From: Rhizoctonia solani
Taxonomy: Eukaryota > Basidiomycota > Agaricomycetes > Cantharellales > Ceratobasidiaceae
Reading direction: 5' to 3'
DNA: 64,000 nt
Assembly: GCF_016906535.1 (NCBI RefSeq)
Contig: NC_057370.1
Location: forward strand, 248,001-312,000
Part shown: positions 9,901 through 21,956 of the stretch, piece after piece
Numbering within the stretch: the stretch's first letter is position 1
How the letters are laid out: each line of letters starts with the position of its first letter
Notes under the pieces: generated by a model
The model's input: only the letters and a program-made list of their open reading frames with translations
What the model was told of the DNA's origin: nothing
The model's database searches: none
Program-made: the position numbers and the translations under genes

Positions 9901-10382
9901 ACTGTGGTTATCTATCTGGATGATATTTTGATCTTCTTGGAGAAACCAGAGGAACACCCTAGCCACGTAAGGGAGGACCTATCCAGACTTATGAAAAACC
10001 AGTTGTTCTGCAAATTGTCAAAATGTCACTTCCACATCTCCACAGTTGACTATTTAGGCATTGTCATATCCCTGGCTGGGTTCTCTGTGGACCAGAAGAA
10101 GATTGAGGCAGTCACATCATGGCCTCAACCTAAAACAGTCAAACAAGTCCAGGCCTTCCTTGGTTTTGTCAACTACCTATGCTGTTTCATTCCCAATTTT
10201 AGCTCTGTGGCATGCCTGCTTCATAATCTCACCAGAAAAAAAACCCCTTGGTGATGGGGTAACCAAGAAGAGGAAGCATTCCATGAATTAAAGTCCCTTG
10301 TCACCAAAAGCCCAGTACTAGTCCACTCAAACCTGGACCTACCTTATTATCTAGAGACAGATGCATCTGGGATAGCCATGGG
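9901..10382 (+). pseudogene. Gy2 pol fragment: reverse transcriptase palm to RNase H start
   Basis: Starts at the RT catalytic motif (VVIYLDDILIF). It continues through CKLSKCHFH, YLGIVIS, the thumb segment VQAFLGFVNY and the start of RNase H (YYLETDASGIAMG). A stop interrupts the frame after KKTPW near 10254. The N-terminal part of pol and gag are missing because the fragment begins at an LTR-F junction. It continues at 11056 once the inserted LTR-D is removed. Confidence 0.85.
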
Positions 10383-11055
10383 TGTCTTAAATGTCTGGTG
10401 GGATGTCAAGGGCATGGTGCTTGCAGTCAGGTGGTACAGTGAAGAAACTGCTTAAGGCAGTGAGGAGCTACCCTATGTCCTAGACATCCTTAAGGGCCAT
10501 CTAGGTAGTGGGCGCTTGTGGCTGTATAGAACTAAGTAAAACCCTGTAAGGTGGTGACAATGCTACCTACAACAACTAGCTACCTAAGTACAACAACCAA
10601 GGCTGTAGGGGCAATGGCAAGCTACATATCTACAGTGAGGGAGCCACTTAAGGCAACAAGTACAAGTGGGAAACTTAGTAGTTACTGGCCTAAGGCCTTG
10701 TACAGTGTAAGAGATGCAACAAGAGGTAATCAACCTGGGTGTTACCATGGTTGGTTGGCCTCCTTATATATTACAAGAGAGAGCTAATTACAAATGTATT
10801 GTATCAAATACTGTATCCAATAAGAACCCTGCTCTGCAGTTGGTCTTACTCATGCCTACATGTCACTGACGTGTCATGATGATGTCATAAGTGGAGGTGG
10901 CTACAAGTGCTGAGTAAGCATGGATGGGGACGTGGCTTGGCGCTTAGCATATGATATAAGTGCCAATGTCATGTGATTGAAAAACTAGTCCATTTGACTT
11001 TGTTTAAAATTGAGCAAATAAGAATAAATTCCCTGGTATATGTGTGTCTACAACA
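10383..11055 (-). mobile_element. LTR-D solo copy, inverted, with an enlarged end
   Basis: TSD atggg (10378-10382, 11056-11060) bounds a 673-bp unit ending GTCTACAACA. That is about 95 bp longer than other LTR-D copies. The extra part lies at 10383-10476 and looks like a diverged partial repeat of the LTR end; the normal end motif TGTCCTAGACATCC occurs at 10477. Confidence 0.85.
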
Positions 11056-12102
11056 ATGGGAGCCATTTTGAGCCAGGGGGGGCCAGACAACCAGTTACAC
11101 CCAATTGCCTATATGTCCAAGTCCTTCTCAGGTGCCAAAGTAAACTACAACATGCATGATAAGCAATTGTTGGCAATCATCAAGGCTCTGGAGGAGTGGC
11201 AAATATTTTCAGAGGCAACAGACAAACCAATCCAAGTGTTCATGGACCACCAAAACTTGGAATACTGGATGCAGGCAAGAACCTTCAACCAGAGACATGC
11301 ACAATGGCACATCTTCCTGAGCAATTTTAATTTTGAAATCCATTACTGCCCAGGGAAGCAATTGGGTAAACCAGACACACTCTCATGAAGATCAGACTAT
11401 GTGGACTCTAAAAGTGAACCCAAGATTATGCTTCCAGCCAAGGTGTTTGCAAATACTAGCACATCAGAAGAGGAGCTTGCCATCACAGACAAGATTTGTG
11501 CATTGCTTTGAGAAGATCTGTTGCTGGAACCCATCATCCAGTTCCTGGTAGATGATGCAGAAAACACCCCACCATCCATCCAGAAAGCTTATCAAGATTA
11601 CAACTGGGAAGAAGACCTACTTTGGTACAGAGGGAAACTAGTGGTCCCAGACACTGAAACTCTGAAGGAATGGTTGCTTAAGGAATTCCACAACTCCCCA
11701 CTAGCAGGACACCCTGGGCAACAAAGAACTCTAGAACTCCTGAGCCAGAACTATTGGTGGCTGGGAATGAAATCCTTGGCTAAGGAAAGGGTCAAATGTT
11801 ACCCCACATGCCAAGCTAATTGTCAACCTTGTGTGCCAGTAATCTCTTTGAAACCTTTAGAAGTCCCTCCATTCCCCTTCCACACAATCTTGTATGATTT
11901 CATCACTGGGTTCCCCAAATCACAGGGGTATGACACCATCCTGGTGGTTATAGATTTGTTTTCCAAATTTGGCCACTTTATCCCCACAACCAAAAAGGTT
12001 TTGGCTAAAGGATTGGCAGAACTCTTTGTCACTCATATTTGGAAGTTACACAGGTTGCCAGTCAAAACAGTCTTGGATCAAGGAACTACATTCACAGGAA
12101 AG
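11056..12102 (+). pseudogene. Gy2 pol fragment: RNase H and integrase N-terminal half
   Basis: Continues the frame broken at 10382. RNase H shows GAILSQ, KSFSGAKVNY and DHQNLEYW. The integrase zinc domain is GHPGQQRTLELL with a diverged second half (CYPTCQANC). The catalytic core start is YDFITGFPKSQGYDTILVV. In-frame stops are at DTLS-stop (11386-11388) and ICALL-stop (near 11510); both look like CGA to TGA changes. The frame stops at 12102, where a Gy3 LTR is inserted. It resumes at 12554 within the integrase core. Confidence 0.87.
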
Positions 12103-12553
12103 TGTCATGACCTTCATTGGCATGACATGAATTTTTACTATTTTCCATCTTTTTTCTGAGAAGGTTTCCTTTTTTGGTATATATTTATGACTCATCAAGA
12201 TCACATGACATATTTGATATATGATGTGATCTTGTAGAATGACTTGTCATTTAGTACTGTTGTTTTTGATGTGGCTCTACTCATGTATATAACCCAGGTC
12301 AAGTTGCAGCTAGAACAGCAAGACTTGACCTCTTTGTCAATTCATCCCAGCTTACACCTACCCTTTGCTCAGGCCCTTAGTTGGCCATCAGTGCACCTTA
12401 CTAAATAACCATATCCAGGCCTTTGTTGCCCTCTACCCATCTTCATTTACCCCTGGACCCTAGCCATCCCTCTACCCAGTATCATAGTCCATTGGTGATA
12501 GGGCCACAGACTTTAAGCCCCCTTGTACCATAGGTCCAAGCTGAGTTGCAACA
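12103..12553 (+). mobile_element. Gy3 solo LTR
   Basis: 451 bp, TGTCATGACCTTC...GAGTTGCAACA, with perfect TSD gaaag (12098-12102, 12554-12558). It interrupts Gy2 integrase. Confidence 0.92.
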
Positions 12554-13395
12554 GAAAGTTCCTCAGGGCTTTTTACCAATGTCTTGGAATCAGGCCAGCA
12601 TTCTCCTTGGCTTATTGCCCAGAGTTGGATGGACAGACAGAAAGAGTAAACCAGTTCATTGAGTTCTATCTAAGGTCCTATGTTGCTGCCAACCATTCAG
12701 ATTGGCCCTCATGACTGCCATTGGCAGAATTTGCCTATAACAATGCCAAACATGCAGACACAGGAAAGAGTCCCTTTGAACTAGTATATGGAAGAAGCCC
12801 AGGTATGAGTCCCTCCAATATCCCTGCAAACATTCCAGAAGCCAATCACATAGCAGATACCTTAGCCCAGGAGTGGAGAGAGGCAGAATCAGCCCTTAGA
12901 ATGTCAAAGGAACACATTACAAGATTGAAAGGAACAATCCCCAACTTCAACATTGGAGAGAGAGTCTGGTTAGATGCAAAAAACATTCAGATCTGCTCTA
13001 ATTCAAACAAACTAGACCCCAAATGGATAGGACCTTTCAGGATCAGTGAAAAAATTTCCAGCCACATGTACCAACTCAATCTACTGGATTCCCTCAAAAT
13101 CCACAACATTTTCTATGTAGGATTACTGTCCAAACTGCACAAATCCCCAAGTCAGCCACTTCCAGACCGCCCCCCTCCTGAAACAATAGAAGGGGAAGAA
13201 GAATACAAAGTAGAGCAAATCTTAGACTCAAAAAGACAGCATGGAAAATGGTTCTATTTGATCAAATGGAAGGGATATTGACCAGATGACAATTCATGGG
13301 AACCAGAGGAGCTGTTAGAACATAGCCAGGAAGAGATCAAATGCTTCAACCAGGCTAGACTCAGAAAGGCTTGTGACACTGCCAAGAGCCTTTAA
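12554..13395 (+). pseudogene. Gy2 pol fragment: integrase core end, C-terminal domain, chromodomain
   Basis: Resumes with KFLRAFYQCLGI and the catalytic Glu region (DGQTERVNQF). It continues through LAEFAYNNAKH, the integrase C-terminal GERVWLDAKN, WIGPFRIS, IHNIFYVGLL and a chromodomain (YKVEQILDSK, WFYLIKWKGY). Stops occur after ANHSDWPS (about 12713, probably TGG to TGA) and directly after KWKGY (13279-13281). The frame ends with AKSL just before the polypurine tract. Confidence 0.87.
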
Positions 13396-13408
13396 GGGGG
13401 GGGGGCAA

Positions 13409-13981
13409 TGTTACACCCTCTTAACATATACCATTGGATTTGCCTCTTTTTTCTGATATTCTTAGTATTTTTTATGAACTCAATATCTTTTGTTTTTCAA
13501 TCACATGACCTTGGTGCTTACTATGCCAAGATGCTGTGCTGAGATGCCATGCCAAGGGTGCTTAGGAGAAATCCATGCTTCTGCACAGCCTGCAGCACAC
13601 TTCTCATTTCATACAGACTCTTCTATTCTCACAAGCACAGACCATGTATATACCTTTTCTTTGTCTATATAAATGGCAGGAAAATCACTTGGAAACCCCA
13701 AGTCAATTTTACCTTGTCTCTTATTCACAAGACAGGTTGTCAGAAGCCAGCTAAGTAGCTGGCTGCCAGTAGTTCCCACACTCACCTCTTAACTTGACCT
13801 ATCACACCTCCAGGCCTCTGGCCCCTCTGCATTATCCATAGATAGACAGCAGTTGCCATAAGCAACTTAGGATAGAGTAGTATAGCCTAGATTAGTAGTC
13901 AGATTTGCATTGCCTGTAATAGTACAGCCATAAGCGCCCACCCCGCTAGCAAGTACCCAACCTTATAGTTGGTGTACAACA
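13409..13981 (+). mobile_element. Gy2 3' LTR
   Basis: 573 bp, TGTTACACCC...GTGTACAACA, preceded by a strong polypurine tract (AAGGGGGGGGGGCAA, 13394-13408). It is the 3' LTR of the truncated Gy2 whose pol lies at 9901-13395. Confidence 0.92.
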
Positions 13982-14300
13982 CTGAAAATACCTAAGATAA
14001 TAGTTGACTGCAGTAATTGTCAACTCACTGTAATTTTGCATGATATTATCAGAATTGTTTAGCCCATTTCCCATGATATTATCACAGGGCTTACTGAGTC
14101 AACTCAGTCTTTTGTCCTGCATATACTGTAGTTATCAAAATGTCTTCAATGCAGTATATGCACCATATACACTCTTAAATAAAAATGTGCTATAAAACTC
14201 TCAGTAATTGCGTTACACTTGGTTCAATCTCTTCAACAACAAATGGTGGAGAGTGTTACAGTTGAAATTCACAAACAAAAAAATGGCTGCGTGTGACACA
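13982..14300. other. AT-rich border between TE cluster and host island
   Basis: No gene seen. The motif CATGATATTATCA occurs twice (around 14040 and 14090), and TTGACTGCAGTAATTGTCAA forms an imperfect dyad. This could be the remnant of an unrecognised repeat. Confidence 0.4.
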
Positions 14301-16185
14301 ACTGGTTGAAGTGATTTTGACAACTACAGTAGTGTTAACACATGAATGCGTTTAAAAGTCCGCCATGCGCAAACGCCCATTAGAGTGATTCAATTCGGTA
14401 CATACTTGATCAATCACGTGACTTAAGCTTCGAAGCCGCCAGTTGGTAAGTGCGGTTACCAGTTACTAGCAAGAAGTTACCAATACATTAGTTCCATTCT
14501 GGGGGGCGTGTTATACGTGATTGTAAGTTGCGGAGTTGGAGACCCGACGGTGGTATTACAGATCACTATTGTGTTACCTCATCTCATTGGTAAATTGTCT
14601 ATGATATAAATGCGCAGGGTTGAATTCCATGCTCTCAACTGAGAATCACCTTAACTGCTGGTACGTTGTTTGCCAGCCTTTCTATAACACTGAGTATAGC
14701 CAATAGAGGAAAGCGAACTATATTCACTGCTTCTTTATTGGGATAAAATGAACTATTTCCGACATTTAAGGTCCCTCAAAGTCTCCACGGTTCGCTCCAG
14801 CCCAAGTGAGTAGACAAACATGTAGCAGCTATAACAGAACTGGAGGTCTTGAGTCGCGCCCTGGTGGTACCCATCCGGGTGTTATGCAGCGAATGAGTTT
14901 AAGCACAAGTTGTACGACTATTGAATCGAACAACAACAGGTATTTCCGCGCGGCCAAGCTATTCTTTGCGCCTCGGTTCTGTCTCGTGCATGCATCTCTC
15001 GGTTAGCTACAGGGACAGCAAAGGAGTAATTCCTTGTTGCGGGTGTGAGAAAAGAGAGGCAGAGTCCGGAACCCTGAATGTGATGATAGTGTGTCGTCTG
15101 AGACGAGAATACTGGGAAGAGTTATCGTAAAGGGAGAAAGGAGTGTTGTTGTCCGACTGATTCAGCGAACCATCAGGCAATGTTTACACGCACCTCTATC
15201 GTGTGTATGGATACCAGTGCATCCAACGTATGGTATCTTAAATAGTCCCAGAAGTACAATGAGCAGACGAAAGGAGGATATAGAACTTGAACTATCACCT
15301 GAAGTACCGGGCCAGAAGTGTGTTAGCTGAAGATAGCAAAGAAGAAAAGCCGAGGGGAGGCTGCACATAGAGCTGACAGCCGCGGCGAGAGCCTCTGTGA
15401 TCACTCACAGGAAAGTCCCGGTAGACCGGCGACTTGGCCTGTTGGGTGCGTTCTCCCGACTGTGGTGCCTTTTGCTCCTTCAACAAGTCGGTGTCTGGTC
15501 CCGAAGACCAGCATGTTTTGAGAGTAAAGGACGTCGAAGCTTCTGCAGTACACCAAAGCCAATTGTACCATATATGGCCTGTTGACCTGTTGACTCACCG
15601 TACCGTGTTACGGTTGGTTCAATGTTATCTTAGAGCAAGGACGGCAGCGACGGAGCTCACATGTAATTTTCGGCTTCGCGTTGATTGACACTACACACTC
15701 CTCATGTTGCCGATCTCTTGTGTATTGAATCAATAGTCGAATCAAGAAGACGGGTGAGTCGGGGGGATGTGACACGGGGGTTGGCCAAGAAAAATGTGGG
15801 TATGCGAGCATTGTGGGCGTTAGGAGTCTGGTTGAACTATCACTGTAAGATCACAGACAGAGCTCTGGTAGGAAATGCTGGAAAGGGAGCATGAGTTGTA
15901 TCATAGAACACCGGTGCTCGAAGTCGAAGAATGGGGAGGGGGGACACGTGCCCGTCACAACAACTTACAGTGTTACATTTGTCACCTCATTCCACACCAA
16001 AACACACACTTTCCAACCCCTACTCTTTTTGCTCGACACTTCTTTATCAAGCAGTACAACAAGTCGCATTCGTGGCCAGTTAAATGCGCATTAGACAGAT
16101 GGTTCATCTTCCATAGCCGTGATCATTTTTTTTTACAATTGTCTATTCACTCTCCGCCCAACTTGCCTACAAACGACCGTGAACG
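14301..16185. other. Host-type unique DNA without a recognised gene
   Basis: The sequence lacks the LTR motifs of the flanks and is visibly richer in CG dinucleotides. Only short open frames occur, none with recognisable motifs or a convincing exon chain. CT-rich stretches near 16000-16160 could belong to a promoter for the candidate at 16186. Confidence 0.4.
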
Positions 16186-16521
16186 ATGAACATTCCCATT
16201 TCTGAACCTCATGTTCAGCTTGAGTTTGATGCTTACATGGGAGCAATACAAAGGTAAGTCATGTGCAGTACATGTGTACGTATATGGCTGAGCACAACAA
16301 GTAGTAACCAAGCCCGAGATGTTGGCTAGAACCACTGTATCCACTTCCCTCACCGGTCCACCTCAGCCTCCTACAATACGCATCTGCACGTTTCTACTTC
16401 CTGGTACTCAGCATTGGCAACTGACGCCTTCGATAGTTGATCACTCGTGGTGGCCTTTCAGGAGCTAACCCTGGTTCGACTCACACACCTGTGCTCTACT
16501 GATTCCAGGGCGTCCGTTTAG
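16186..16521 (+). CDS. Possible small spliced gene (weak)
   Basis: A candidate only. An ATG at 16186 opens a 68-nt first exon (MNIPISEPHV...) ending at a textbook donor, GTAAGT. An acceptor at 16366 gives a 37-nt exon, and a 58-nt intron (16404-16461) leads to a 60-nt last exon with TAG at 16519-16521. Phases agree and the product would be 54 residues. I do not recognise it, and true downstream exons may differ. It may be chance. Confidence 0.28.
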
Positions 16522-19211
16522 AATCCATCTTACACTCCAGCGGCTCGTGCACAGGCTCACAAGCCCTGGCTGGCAGCACAATAATCCTTTCCCAGTCTCA
16601 TTCACTGGACAGCGGTTCTGATTTTACTCGGAGGGTAAGAGCCCTAACTACCTTTGATACCTTTCTCGCGCTAACTCAACCCTTGATCAACAAAGACATC
16701 AGTTCCTCACAATGAACAAATCTTATGTGCTGAGATATCCTCGCGCCGCGACCACTAAACCTGGTGATACAAATAGTCTGGCTTCTAATACGGCGTCACG
16801 TTCCAGTCCAAGTGCTTTAGCAGAGCATAGTCTGACTTGGACGTCAGTCAAAGGAATGCAGAGCTCGGACCGAAGACAGAGGTACGCGGTTGAACTCTTT
16901 GGACAGGCGATTATTAACACTCAGCGCAATGTAGAAATGAATATAAAAGGCATAGGTACTTCCTATAGCACAATCGCTTAAGCCCCTATGTCCATTCGAG
17001 AACCAGGCGGAGGGGAGTTTCAACCCCAGAATGAGGTGCGCTCAATCTTGCTGCTGTTTTTAGTAGGAAACCGGAACAAATGATCATTTCTCCCTCAATA
17101 TGGTTCAATAGAAGTCCCCACGCCACCCTATGAGACAAGCTTAAGAGCGGGAAAAGCGAGCCCTTGGAGCGTCGCTCTTTGGAGAAGCCTTACACATCGG
17201 ATGCTCGGGCTAATCGCATTTCATTTTTTAAGGCAGCGTTCCCACAAGTACCCGGTCGGCTCTCAATCAACCAATGAGCCGGATATCGAGCCTGGTAGGG
17301 TGTCTGTGACTCAACCCAAAGTGCTTCAGGTGCACCATCTCCTTGTCGTGGGCCAAACAACGAAAACACGTTTACCCATTCTGGTGAGGACAAACTAATA
17401 GTTTCTTAATACTCTTCAACTTGCAACTGATGACAGGGTCGATGTAATGGTAACCAACACTAAGAGTGGTCAGCTTGACCGACGTATTGCTCGGTAATAT
17501 TCTCCAATATGCAGATGCCTCAAATCAACGTACTGAGGCTCAATACTTTAGTGATACGTGGAGATGTGACCACATCAGCTCGCGGCTCTGACATAGGGAT
17601 TATCTCCAAGTGTTGCGGACGGGTCTCCCGCTGATACTCAAGCATCGTGTACTTTGTCGCACCATTTCAACCTCGCTTTAAATTGACTAGGAACGTCGAG
17701 CACATGGCATCTATAGCGGGCGCATCACAATCGGTAGCAAAGAACGTAGCAGACTTCAGGCTCCTATCCAAAAACTTCAGCCTTATGCCCATGACTTGAA
17801 TGAGCTCGATTGGTACACCACGGTATGACTATTTCAGGTGAGTTTTAGAACTACTGAGATGAGCGTACGGCTGATTGAAACCGACTAGGTGTTTCTAGTT
17901 GCATATGTATATAGGATCAATGGAGAAATAAATATTCAAACCCAGTTACGTGCGAGTAGGGACCCCGAAAGCCGATCCATGAGTGGACAAAACTGTACGT
18001 TTGTTTGGTCAACCTTTCATCACGTGATTGGCTGTTGCTGCTGTGCCGCAAGGAAACGGCACAGGTTGCCCTTTTAGACCCTACTTGGAGACGAAAACTC
18101 AATACCAGTCAGCCAACTGATGAATAGCACGACTTGTGGTATCTTTACTCATTGATATCCGGCAGTAACGTGTTTCCTGGAATCAAGTGCCTCTCGATTC
18201 TTGATATCACTGGGATATCAATTAAGGCTAATCTACGGGGTTGTCTAGACAGCAATTCTCAAATGACTTAACTTCCTGTCGGCGTCTTCAGCTCCGGGCT
18301 TTGAACGAAACCTCTTACAACTCAGAGTAATCTTTAACGATCTCCCACATGTCCTTATTCTTGCTCTCTCTCCTTTCTCCATTTCTCCCCACTGCATTTT
18401 CAACCCCCGGTCAATGGGCTCCTCCCACTATTCGTTTCACCTCAATTCACTCGCTGAACTCTCTGCTTCAGCTTCCATCCAGGGCTGGGAAGATCTAGTA
18501 TATTTCGAATACTACATTCAATAGAGGGGTATGCGAGTTCTACAGCCTTGCCATCACACCTTCTTTTTGAGTCGGCTTTTGTTCTGCAACACTTGATCTT
18601 TAATACTACATAGGGCTGCAAGAAACATAGGAAAGGTGCGTATCTCTATCTCACAGCACTGGGACTTACAATGTTAATTCGAAAGCGATGAAATACATGT
18701 GGTCGGCCAAACGAGTGAATCGCACTGGGTCGCTTGTCACACGCTGAGATCGAACACTTTATTTCCCAGGTCCTTTGGGGGTGTGTTATAAGCTCGTCGA
18801 TGTCTCCAAGCGAGCCGCTCCGCAGTAGTTCGAGACAATAAGCCCTACCTTGCAGGGCGCTTCTGCGCTACTTTGTCTTGCAAGTACCATGTAACCCTTG
18901 GGATTCCAGCGGGTACGTATGAGGTCGATCTAACTCTAGGTAACGTTCGTATTAGAGACCCAAGTAGTCCCAGCGTGTAGACTATGTCCTTCTTATTCCT
19001 GTTGGCTCCCTTAAAGAGATATTTCATTTCTTTCCTCTCGAAAGATCACATCAACATTGCTGTGTCAGTTTCGCATGTTCTAAAACTCCCCGTCACGTGC
19101 CATTTGACCAAACATGGCATTTGTCACTTGAGTCATGAATTCTTTTATGATAGCATATATACCAGTGCTGAGTTAAAAGTTAATTAAGAAGGAGGACAGG
19201 CTAAGAAAACA
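16522..19211. other. Host-type DNA without a recognised gene
   Basis: No recognisable protein, RNA gene or LTR seen. A CT-rich run near 18360-18420 resembles fungal core-promoter composition, but no gene model follows it convincingly. Confidence 0.4.
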
Positions 19212-20571
19212 CTAATGACCGGGCCCGCGGACATTCAATTTTACCAACATCCTTAACATTCTATCCAACCAATATCTGATTTCCGATGCTACACCCCATA
19301 CATAATAAATCCATCTTGCCCTAAACCCCGCTTCGTGAGGGACAAGAGGCCATCTGTACCTTGTTCCACTCAGTCCAAGGAATGCTGTATTCATGGAATC
19401 TTGGGCCTTGGTGAGGGTTGGACGAGTGGATGGGTCCGAACGTGTCATTGCCTCGGCCAGCGGGATCAAAAAGTCGAGTACACTGATTTGCTACGGATCG
19501 GGAGTTATGAGAGTTACTAGACATTCTGGAAAGGAGGTCTCACTGGTATCAGATCTTGTTTGATGACTGTTCCGAGCTGATATATGTCTACTAAGAAAGG
19601 GTCGTACGGGCTCCGCTCTGTCTGCTCCGGAGACATAATCCGTGCCGGTTTCCTGGTGACCAATCGTGGTGCACTCGGATCACGGAACCAACTTGCAAAG
19701 CCCATATCAATAAAATAATATCGTACGCGTTTTTCGAGTCGGGAGTATTTTGGGTACACCATCCGTTGGATATCTAGGGATAGAGTTTGCTCGACGGGAT
19801 GAAATGGTTCGTCGTACAGGATTCGAGAGTCCATCATGATGTTGGCCGAACTGATATCACTAGGAGGGCGTGAGCGCGAGGCCCCTATGGTGAGAATAGG
19901 TGCATTACCAATGAGCAACACTGTTCCTGTGCATGAAAAGCAGTCCCTGCTCGTAATAGCTACCCGTGATCAGCCGCGCTGCCAAAATGGTATCATTGAG
20001 CTCACCTCAAATATTTGTTGAAGAAAATCATGAACCTCGGAAAGACGTTTGAAGGGCAGGTCATCATACTGTCTCAGTAGTGGCATGATCACGAAGTGGC
20101 CCGGCTCCGTAGCAGATATCGGGAACGAGTCCAAGCACGGGACCACATGGTTGGCTGTGTCGTCTTTGAGGGAAGGGCTGGCGAAATGTTTCAATATCGC
20201 AAGCTCGTCCTCTCCTTCTCCCTGTTTTGGAATCAACATCTTTATCATAACTTGATTCTGGTCTTTTATTCGGATTGCGTCAAGAACGCGCAATGGCTAG
20301 GCATCCTGGTGTCAATAATGGGGATCACTAAGTTGAGCCAACTCACCATAGAATCTATGCTATCTTCACAATAGTCCGGTCTCAACCCGGATGTTTTCCA
20401 AGAGGGCACCCACTCTGGGCTGTACCTCGGTCGTAGACGGTAACCTTTAGAGAGCAAATATGGCTGGAATGAGACCCATCTTTCCTCCGCTCCTGATCGC
20501 CTCTCTGCACTTGAAAGTATATCGTACTCATTGCTCTCTCCCTTGCTCATGGTGATAACGAGGGCTACCAA
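19212..20571 (-). CDS. Fungal protein-kinase-like protein, five exons
   Basis: Exons on the minus strand are 20571-20347, 20296-20006, 19946-19909, 19859-19544 and 19490-19212. Introns are 50, 59, 49 and 53 nt with GT/AG ends, and all phases join. The product is 382 residues. Kinase landmarks are a Lys at 94 (VMIK), the catalytic loop H184-C185-D186 ...N191 (HCD in place of HRD), and D236-M237-G238 in place of DFG. A C-lobe segment YDPFLVDIYQLG and a helix EAMTRSDPSTRPT follow. The glycine-rich loop is not evident, as in a basidiomycete kinase-like family. The N-terminal GYRLRPRYSPEW motif also fits that family. The Met at residue 8 is an alternative start. Whether it is active is uncertain. 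It is transcribed divergently from the gene at 20838. Confidence 0.82.
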
Positions 20572-20837
20572 AGGTCGGCTCAGTGAAGCCGGGTATTTGT
20601 GTATGAAACAGAAATGAGGTTTTCTCGGACTCTCGGAAATCTTGGAGTGCTAGCTAGTCAGCACATACTGATTGGGTTGCGGATAGAGGGGGGGTGCTAT
20701 CCGGGTGTATCAACCCCCATTATCGGGTTCATGATTGAAGTGGGAGGGCTGCACGTGTTGTCACAAATAAGCTCATGTCACGAACCAGGCGTCACCCCCC
20801 GATGTGCACCTAGGTGCATCTTCCCAGTACGCCTTAG
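20572..20837. promoter_or_regulatory. Shared divergent promoter region
   Basis: 266 bp separate the start of the kinase gene (minus) from the first Met of the next gene (plus). No clear TATA box was identified. The role is inferred from gene arrangement only. Confidence 0.4.
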
Positions 20838-21800
20838 ATGGATTCAACTGGTTCACCGCATGTTAATAAACTGGATGTGGCTGGTGGCAATCCCAGACTT
20901 GTGGTGCTACGCAACTCGATGGGACTATCAATTACTCGGTGTCCGATGTACTTACACCGTAAAGGCCAGAAGCCAGTGTTTCCCCCGGTTCCACCAGGAA
21001 TCATGGAAAGCCCCTATAACAGTCTGGGGTCCCAGCATCATTGCTTAGCCCAATCCTTCATACCCTTGAGTTATCTTAGGCTCCTAGGAATGGTTTGGTC
21101 AAAGATTGCACAGGTGTTTTCGTTTGGGAGCCAGTGGGGAGACAATACGATTCGAGTTGTTGAGGGAAATGACGCGTCTGCAATGCTCAAGAGAGTAGAG
21201 GGTATCTTGGAGGACTCAATGCGGGTCCTCTCCAGTCATGAACGAGTACTATCACAAGGGGAATTTGATACGTTCAGCATCAAGTACCGAAAGTGAGCGA
21301 CTTCAAGCGCTTCTACCGAGTTTGCTTCTGACCACGACGACCTTTACTTTTTCCCCCATGCTTTTAGTTTGACACTTAAGGTCGTCGAGGTCAAGCAAGA
21401 GGTTCACGGTGAACAGACCCGCGGAATCTTTTCCGCCAGTCCGGCAGGAAGGCAGCCTTTTCGTCTCGACCAACAGGTGGCTCTTCTTTATAGACAAGCA
21501 CGGATCTACCAGCGTGATGTTCTAGTAAGTTGCAAATTTCAATCTTCACGGCCACCTTGTTCACTACGGTATTCTTGACAGACGGCTAGCCGCCGGGCTC
21601 AGGCCATGGAAGAGGCAGTGTTCAACGAGATACATGGAGTTGATACCCAACCAGGTTCATCCGAAATCATAGAGGCACGTATCACACTAAACCATGCCCC
21701 AGTAGCCGACTTCATACTACTTCCAGGCGTCAGGATCGGGGGCAACCTGGTACTCAGTTATCGCCCCTTCCACGAGATCATCAAGAGGTGCAGCTTCTGA
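20838..21800 (+). CDS. Unknown spliced protein, three exons
   Basis: Exons 20838-21292, 21368-21524 and 21582-21800 are joined by introns of 75 and 57 nt (GTGAGC and GTAAGT donors). Phases agree and the product would be 276 residues, ending IIKRCSF. I do not recognise the family. The C-terminal half is rich in charged helices (e.g. MLKRVEGILEDSMRVLSSHE); the N-terminus is less convincing and the true start could be inside or upstream of exon 1. The last exon has a GT donor (AAGAG/GTGCAG) just before the stop, so the gene may instead splice onward into the exons at 21957-22494. Confidence 0.55.
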
Positions 21801-21956
21801 CTCTCTCGATATCCAGGTTTGATAACTCATCAAATTCCTTGAATCGTCTCACTAGACTCCCTGGCTTCATCTACCACAGGCTCTGAGACCTCGACGCTCG
21901 GTAGTTATACTTACCTTTACTTTTTCTACGTCTTTTATGAAGTTGATCTTCTGCAG

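Noticed and set aside
20599..21048. A 149-codon plus-strand frame ahead of and overlapping the unknown gene
   Set aside because: The overlapping frame from 20838 connects through two good introns; this one does not connect to anything.
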